Notes under the pieces: generated by a model | Seen by the model: only the letters and a program-made list of their open reading frames with translations | Databases searched by the model: none | Told to the model about the DNA's origin: nothing | Program-made: the position numbers and the translations under genes | Shown here: piece after piece, positions 61,467 to 64,000 of the stretch | How positions within the stretch are numbered: position 1 is the stretch's first letter | Layout of the letters: each line of letters starts with the position of its first letter | From: Antrihabitans auranticaus | GTDB lineage: Bacteria > Actinomycetota > Actinomycetes > Mycobacteriales > Mycobacteriaceae | NCBI RefSeq assembly: GCF_016481275.1 | Contig: NZ_JAEMNW010000002.1 | Location: 744,001 to 808,000 of the forward strand | Length of the DNA: 64,000 bases | Reading direction: 5' to 3'

Positions 61467-62396
61467 ATGTCGGGCTATTTCGAGCGTGACTCCGCGGTTG
61501 TGCGGGTCATGAGCAAGCGCGCGGTCGGGTACACCTACGGCTTGCGCGCACTGGTGATCGGCGCTGCGAATCCGCGGTTGTATGTGGGCACAGCGGCGCA
61601 CACCGAACATCGCGACACTCCGTATACGCGGCTCGCGATCACCGGTCACATGTTCGAGGCAGTGTTTCTCGGCACGAAGGAGGAGGCCGACCGGGCACTT
61701 GCTTTCACGGCCCGCAAGCACACGAAAGTGGTTGGCTCGCTACCCGAGGACGCCGGCGCGCACCACCCGGCAGGCACGCCGTACAGCGCGTTCGATCCGC
61801 ATTTGATGTTCATGACGATGGCATTCACGTTCGATTCGGCGGAACGCATGCACGACCTGCTGGTACGTCGGCTGACCGATCGTGAGCGCGAGCAGCTGTG
61901 GCAGGACTACGTCCGGTGGGCGGAACTGTTCGGCATGCCCCGGTCCGCCGCGCCGGCAACGTATCCGGAGTTCCGCGCGTACTTCGACGCATACCTGGAG
62001 TCCGACGAACTGTTTCTCACTGCTGAGGCGGAGTTGGTGGGTTCCTACCTGGCGGGACTGCGGTCCGAAGGGTTCCGGATGAAGCCCGAAGTCGTGTCCA
62101 ACGTCAATGCGCTCGTCGTCCAGGGCAGCCTGCCGCCGCGGATCAGGGAGTTGTACGGGATGCGATGGCGGCGCCGGGACGAGGCCGCATTCCAAGCCGT
62201 GGTTGCCGCGGTTCGCGCGGTCCATCGGCGCCCGGGGGTACCGCTTCCGTTCGACCTGCGCAACGTCCTCGTCGGCGACAGCGATTCGGCGTACAAAATG
62301 GTGTCGAAGACCGAGCGGGAGAATGTCCGGCACGGCCGTGCGAGCATGCCGGGAGTAGATCTCGGAGCAGGGCTGAAGTCTGTCCGCACTGCCTGA
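61467..62396 (+). CDS. MpaB/DUF2236 family oxygenase-like protein
   Basis: A 309-residue all-helical protein of the MpaB/rubber-oxygenase family, some members of which bind heme b. The TRLAITGHMFEAVFLG, RKHTKVVG and GTPYSAFDPHL segments match the family core; the His in RKHTKVVG is the likely heme ligand by analogy with Lcp. The WVH motif common after the DPxL segment is replaced by FMTMAF, so activity may differ or be lost. ATG 61467 has GAGAGGAC 8 bp upstream. It is probably controlled by the divergent TetR. Confidence 0.8.
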   Translation: MSGYFERDSAVVRVMSKRAVGYTYGLRALVIGAANPRLYVGTAAHTEHRDTPYTRLAITGHMFEAVFLGTKEEADRALAFTARKHTKVVGSLPEDAGAHHPAGTPYSAFDPHLMFMTMAFTFDSAERMHDLLVRRLTDREREQLWQDYVRWAELFGMPRSAAPATYPEFRAYFDAYLESDELFLTAEAELVGSYLAGLRSEGFRMKPEVVSNVNALVVQGSLPPRIRELYGMRWRRRDEAAFQAVVAAVRAVHRRPGVPLPFDLRNVLVGDSDSAYKMVSKTERENVRHGRASMPGVDLGAGLKSVRTA

Positions 62397-62689
62397 ACCC
62401 TCCGCCTGCGGTCGTAATTCAGGCATGCGCGCGAGGCGAACGCGGCCGGATTTCGTTCGACGTCGCGCCGCGTTTGCGGGCGCCAGCCCTAAGAGGTTCG
62501 CAGCGTCCTGCCTCTCGCCGCGCTCGCCGGCGTCCCGCCACTTTCGAGCCGTTCGCGAAATCTGGTTGATCCCAGCAGGCGAGACACAGTCGGTCGACGC
62601 GGCTGTCTCTGTAAGGAATGATGGCAATCTGGTTGCCTCGAAGTGACCAATGTCGGAATGGCAGGCATCGAGACGAACAGGGCGGCCCG
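62397..62689 (+). other. 293-bp gene-free region before rapZ
   Basis: This lies between the MpaB-family gene and rapZ and marks the right edge of the accessory block. No ORF with support was seen. A TAAGGAATGAT stretch near 62612-62622 could contribute a -10 element for rapZ, but no matching -35 is clear. No long dyad, repeat or terminator hairpin was recognised, although CG-rich short inverted segments occur throughout. Confidence 0.3.
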
Positions 62690-63598
62690 GTGAGCGAAGA
62701 AGTTGTGGACGATGCGGCTGCAACGAACCCCGGCGTCGACGTCGTGGTCGTCACGGGTCTGTCCGGCGCCGGGCGCGGCACGGCCGCAAAGGTGCTCGAG
62801 GACCTGGGCTGGTACGTCGCCGACAACCTTCCGCCAGAACTGATTTCGCAGATGATCGACCTGGGCCTCGAGGTCGATCCACCGATTCAGCGGCTCGCGC
62901 TGGTGATGGACGTCCGCAGTAGGTTCTTCACCGCCGATCTCAGTCAGGTAGTGAAGAAGCTCGAATCACGGTCGGTCCATATCCGGGTGTTGTTCCTCGA
63001 AGCGTCCGACGATGTGCTCGTCCGCAGATTCGGATACGCGCGTAGGCGGCATCCCCTGCAGATCGAGACGAGCGACGGCACCCTCTCCGAAGGCATCGCG
63101 CTCGAGCGCCGTCGGCTGTCGAAGGTGAAGACGTTCGCTGACGTTGTGATCGACACAACCGAGTTGAGCGTCCACCAATTGCACCGCAGGATCGAAGAAT
63201 ATTACGGCGGAGACAGTTCCACGACGCTCCAAATTACGGTCCAGTCGTTCGGATTCAAGTACGGGGTGCCGATCGACGCCGACATGGTGTTGGATTTGCG
63301 TTTTCTCCCCAATCCACATTGGATTCCGGAGCTCAGGGAACAGACTGGACAGGAGGCGGCAGTGCGGGATTACGTGTTGTCGCGCCAAGGTGCTGCCGAC
63401 TATCTGCAGACCGCGCGGCGCCTGGTCGAGTTGACGGCTGTCGGTTACCGGCAGGAAGGCAAGCGCTACATGACGATTGCGGTGGGCTGCACCGGCGGCA
63501 AACACCGCAGCGTCGCGATAACCGAAGCACTGGCCGAATCGATCGACGACGGCTCGCACAACGTGCGCATCGTGCACCGCGATCTGGGGCGCGAATGA
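62690..63598 (+). CDS. rapZ: RapZ-type RNase adapter/nucleotide-binding protein
   Basis: A 302-residue P-loop protein of the RapZ/YvcJ family. In E. coli RapZ controls glucosamine-6-phosphate synthase through small RNAs; the actinobacterial role is unsettled. The Walker A is GLSGAGRGT, where Gly replaces the usual Lys/Ser-type ending, as in the mycobacterial homologue. The C-terminal VGCTGGKHRSVAI motif is intact. GTG 62690 gives the normal length. It is coupled to yvcK (ATGA overlap). It normally follows uvrC directly. Confidence 0.92.
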   Translation: MSEEVVDDAAATNPGVDVVVVTGLSGAGRGTAAKVLEDLGWYVADNLPPELISQMIDLGLEVDPPIQRLALVMDVRSRFFTADLSQVVKKLESRSVHIRVLFLEASDDVLVRRFGYARRRHPLQIETSDGTLSEGIALERRRLSKVKTFADVVIDTTELSVHQLHRRIEEYYGGDSSTTLQITVQSFGFKYGVPIDADMVLDLRFLPNPHWIPELREQTGQEAAVRDYVLSRQGAADYLQTARRLVELTAVGYRQEGKRYMTIAVGCTGGKHRSVAITEALAESIDDGSHNVRIVHRDLGRE

Positions 63599-64000
63599 GT
63601 GGTGCGCAAGCGCGTGACGAGCTCGCGGTCGTCGCGCTCGGCGGGGGACACGGACTTTTCGCGACCCTCAACGCTGTACGCCGATTCAGCGGCTCGGTGA
63701 CGGCGATCGTGACGGTTGCCGACGACGGCGGTTCGTCGGGCAGGCTGCGTTCCGAACTCGGCGTGATCCCGCCGGGTGACCTCCGGATGGCGCTCGCAGC
63801 GCTAGCGGGCGAGGACGAGCAGGCAACCGTCTGGACGCGAACCGTGCAACACCGGTTCCGGGGAACCGGCGCTCTTGCGGGACATTCGGTCGGCAACCTC
63901 ATAATTGCCGGTTTGACGGAGGTGCTCGGCGATCCGGTCGCGGCGCTCGACGAACTCGCGAAGATCTTGCGGATCAAAGGGCGTGTTCTGCCGATGGCGC
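63595..64000 (+). CDS. yvcK: Gluconeogenesis factor YvcK/CofD-like protein (3' end outside window)
   Basis: The first 135 residues of a YvcK-family protein, related in fold to CofD. The N-terminus VVALGGGHGLFATLNAVRR, the VTVADDGGSSGRLR loop, PPGDLRMALAAL and HSVGNLIIAGL are diagnostic. YvcK (CuvA in mycobacteria) supports growth on gluconeogenic carbon and cell envelope integrity. It overlaps the rapZ stop; whiA is expected next beyond the window. Confidence 0.93.
   Translation, partial: MSGAQARDELAVVALGGGHGLFATLNAVRRFSGSVTAIVTVADDGGSSGRLRSELGVIPPGDLRMALAALAGEDEQATVWTRTVQHRFRGTGALAGHSVGNLIIAGLTEVLGDPVAALDELAKILRIKGRVLPMA

Noticed and set aside
60750-61721. 323-residue version of the second TetR regulator
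   Set aside because: The extra N-terminal residues run through the operator region and into the MpaB-family gene on the other strand. The TetR domain begins near 61388.

Overview
The window is a GC-rich chromosomal segment of an actinobacterium of the order Mycobacteriales, most likely a Rhodococcus/Nocardia-type member of the Nocardiaceae. This rests on gene content and order: the alaS-ruvX-mltG-aroE-pilD-aroCKB-pepQ-efp-nusB block and the pyrRBC-carAB-pyrF-mihF-gmk-rpoZ-coaBC-metK-priA-def-fmt-rsmB-rpe-rib-uvrC-rapZ-yvcK block both follow mycobacterial order, and the actinobacterial integration host factor, a DUF222/13E12-type HNH protein and F420/FMN luciferase-like enzymes are present. 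GTG and TTG starts and four-base stop/start overlaps are very common. The species cannot be fixed from sequence reading alone.

Region 1 (1-10431) is a long plus-strand housekeeping array: the 3' part of alaS, ruvX, mltG, the shikimate genes aroE, aroC, aroK and aroB with a small prepilin peptidase between them, then pepQ, efp and nusB; a four-helix membrane protein lies on the opposite strand. Region 2 (10432-21362) starts with a minus-strand receptor Ser/Thr kinase carrying a seven-repeat extracellular propeller, followed by a tightly coupled pyrimidine operon (pyrR, pyrB, pyrC, a membrane protein, carA, carB, pyrF). Its leader holds a clear PyrR-binding RNA loop next to the pyrR ribosome binding site. 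Region 3 (21359-31100) holds an F420-type oxidoreductase, mihF, gmk, rpoZ, coaBC, metK and a priA with degenerate helicase motifs, then a short accessory stretch (GNAT, PadR regulator, secreted lipase, small helix-hairpin-helix protein) ending at a strong bidirectional terminator.

Region 4 (31275-48246) is translation and riboflavin metabolism: def-fmt-rsmB, rpe, then an accessory insertion of about 4.75 kb (glycosyltransferase, TetR, flavin-reductase-like protein, MarR, HNH protein), and ribD-ribE-ribAB-ribH plus a PH-domain membrane protein. A lipoprotein gamma-glutamyltransferase and a NarL-type two-component system follow. Region 5 (48226-64000) begins with an orphan CbtB-like membrane protein and uvrC. 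A second insertion of about 12 kb separates uvrC from its usual partners rapZ and yvcK. It carries oxidative and catabolic genes: pirin, a thiamine-diphosphate enzyme, gabD1, a luciferase-like monooxygenase, a Baeyer-Villiger-type monooxygenase coupled to two unrecognised genes, a cytochrome P450, two TetR regulators and an MpaB-family protein.

The most informative non-coding signals are the PyrR loop (about 12621-12650); a mirror-symmetric palindromic promoter that appears to drive two divergent leaderless genes (38234-38261); an 18-bp operator shared by the pirin and luciferase-like genes (51280-51297 and 55514-55531); two 25-bp operator copies set exactly 30 bp apart (61396-61450); and a perfect palindrome overlapping the padR promoter (29000-29013). 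No rRNA, tRNA, CRISPR array, insertion sequence or prophage was recognised.
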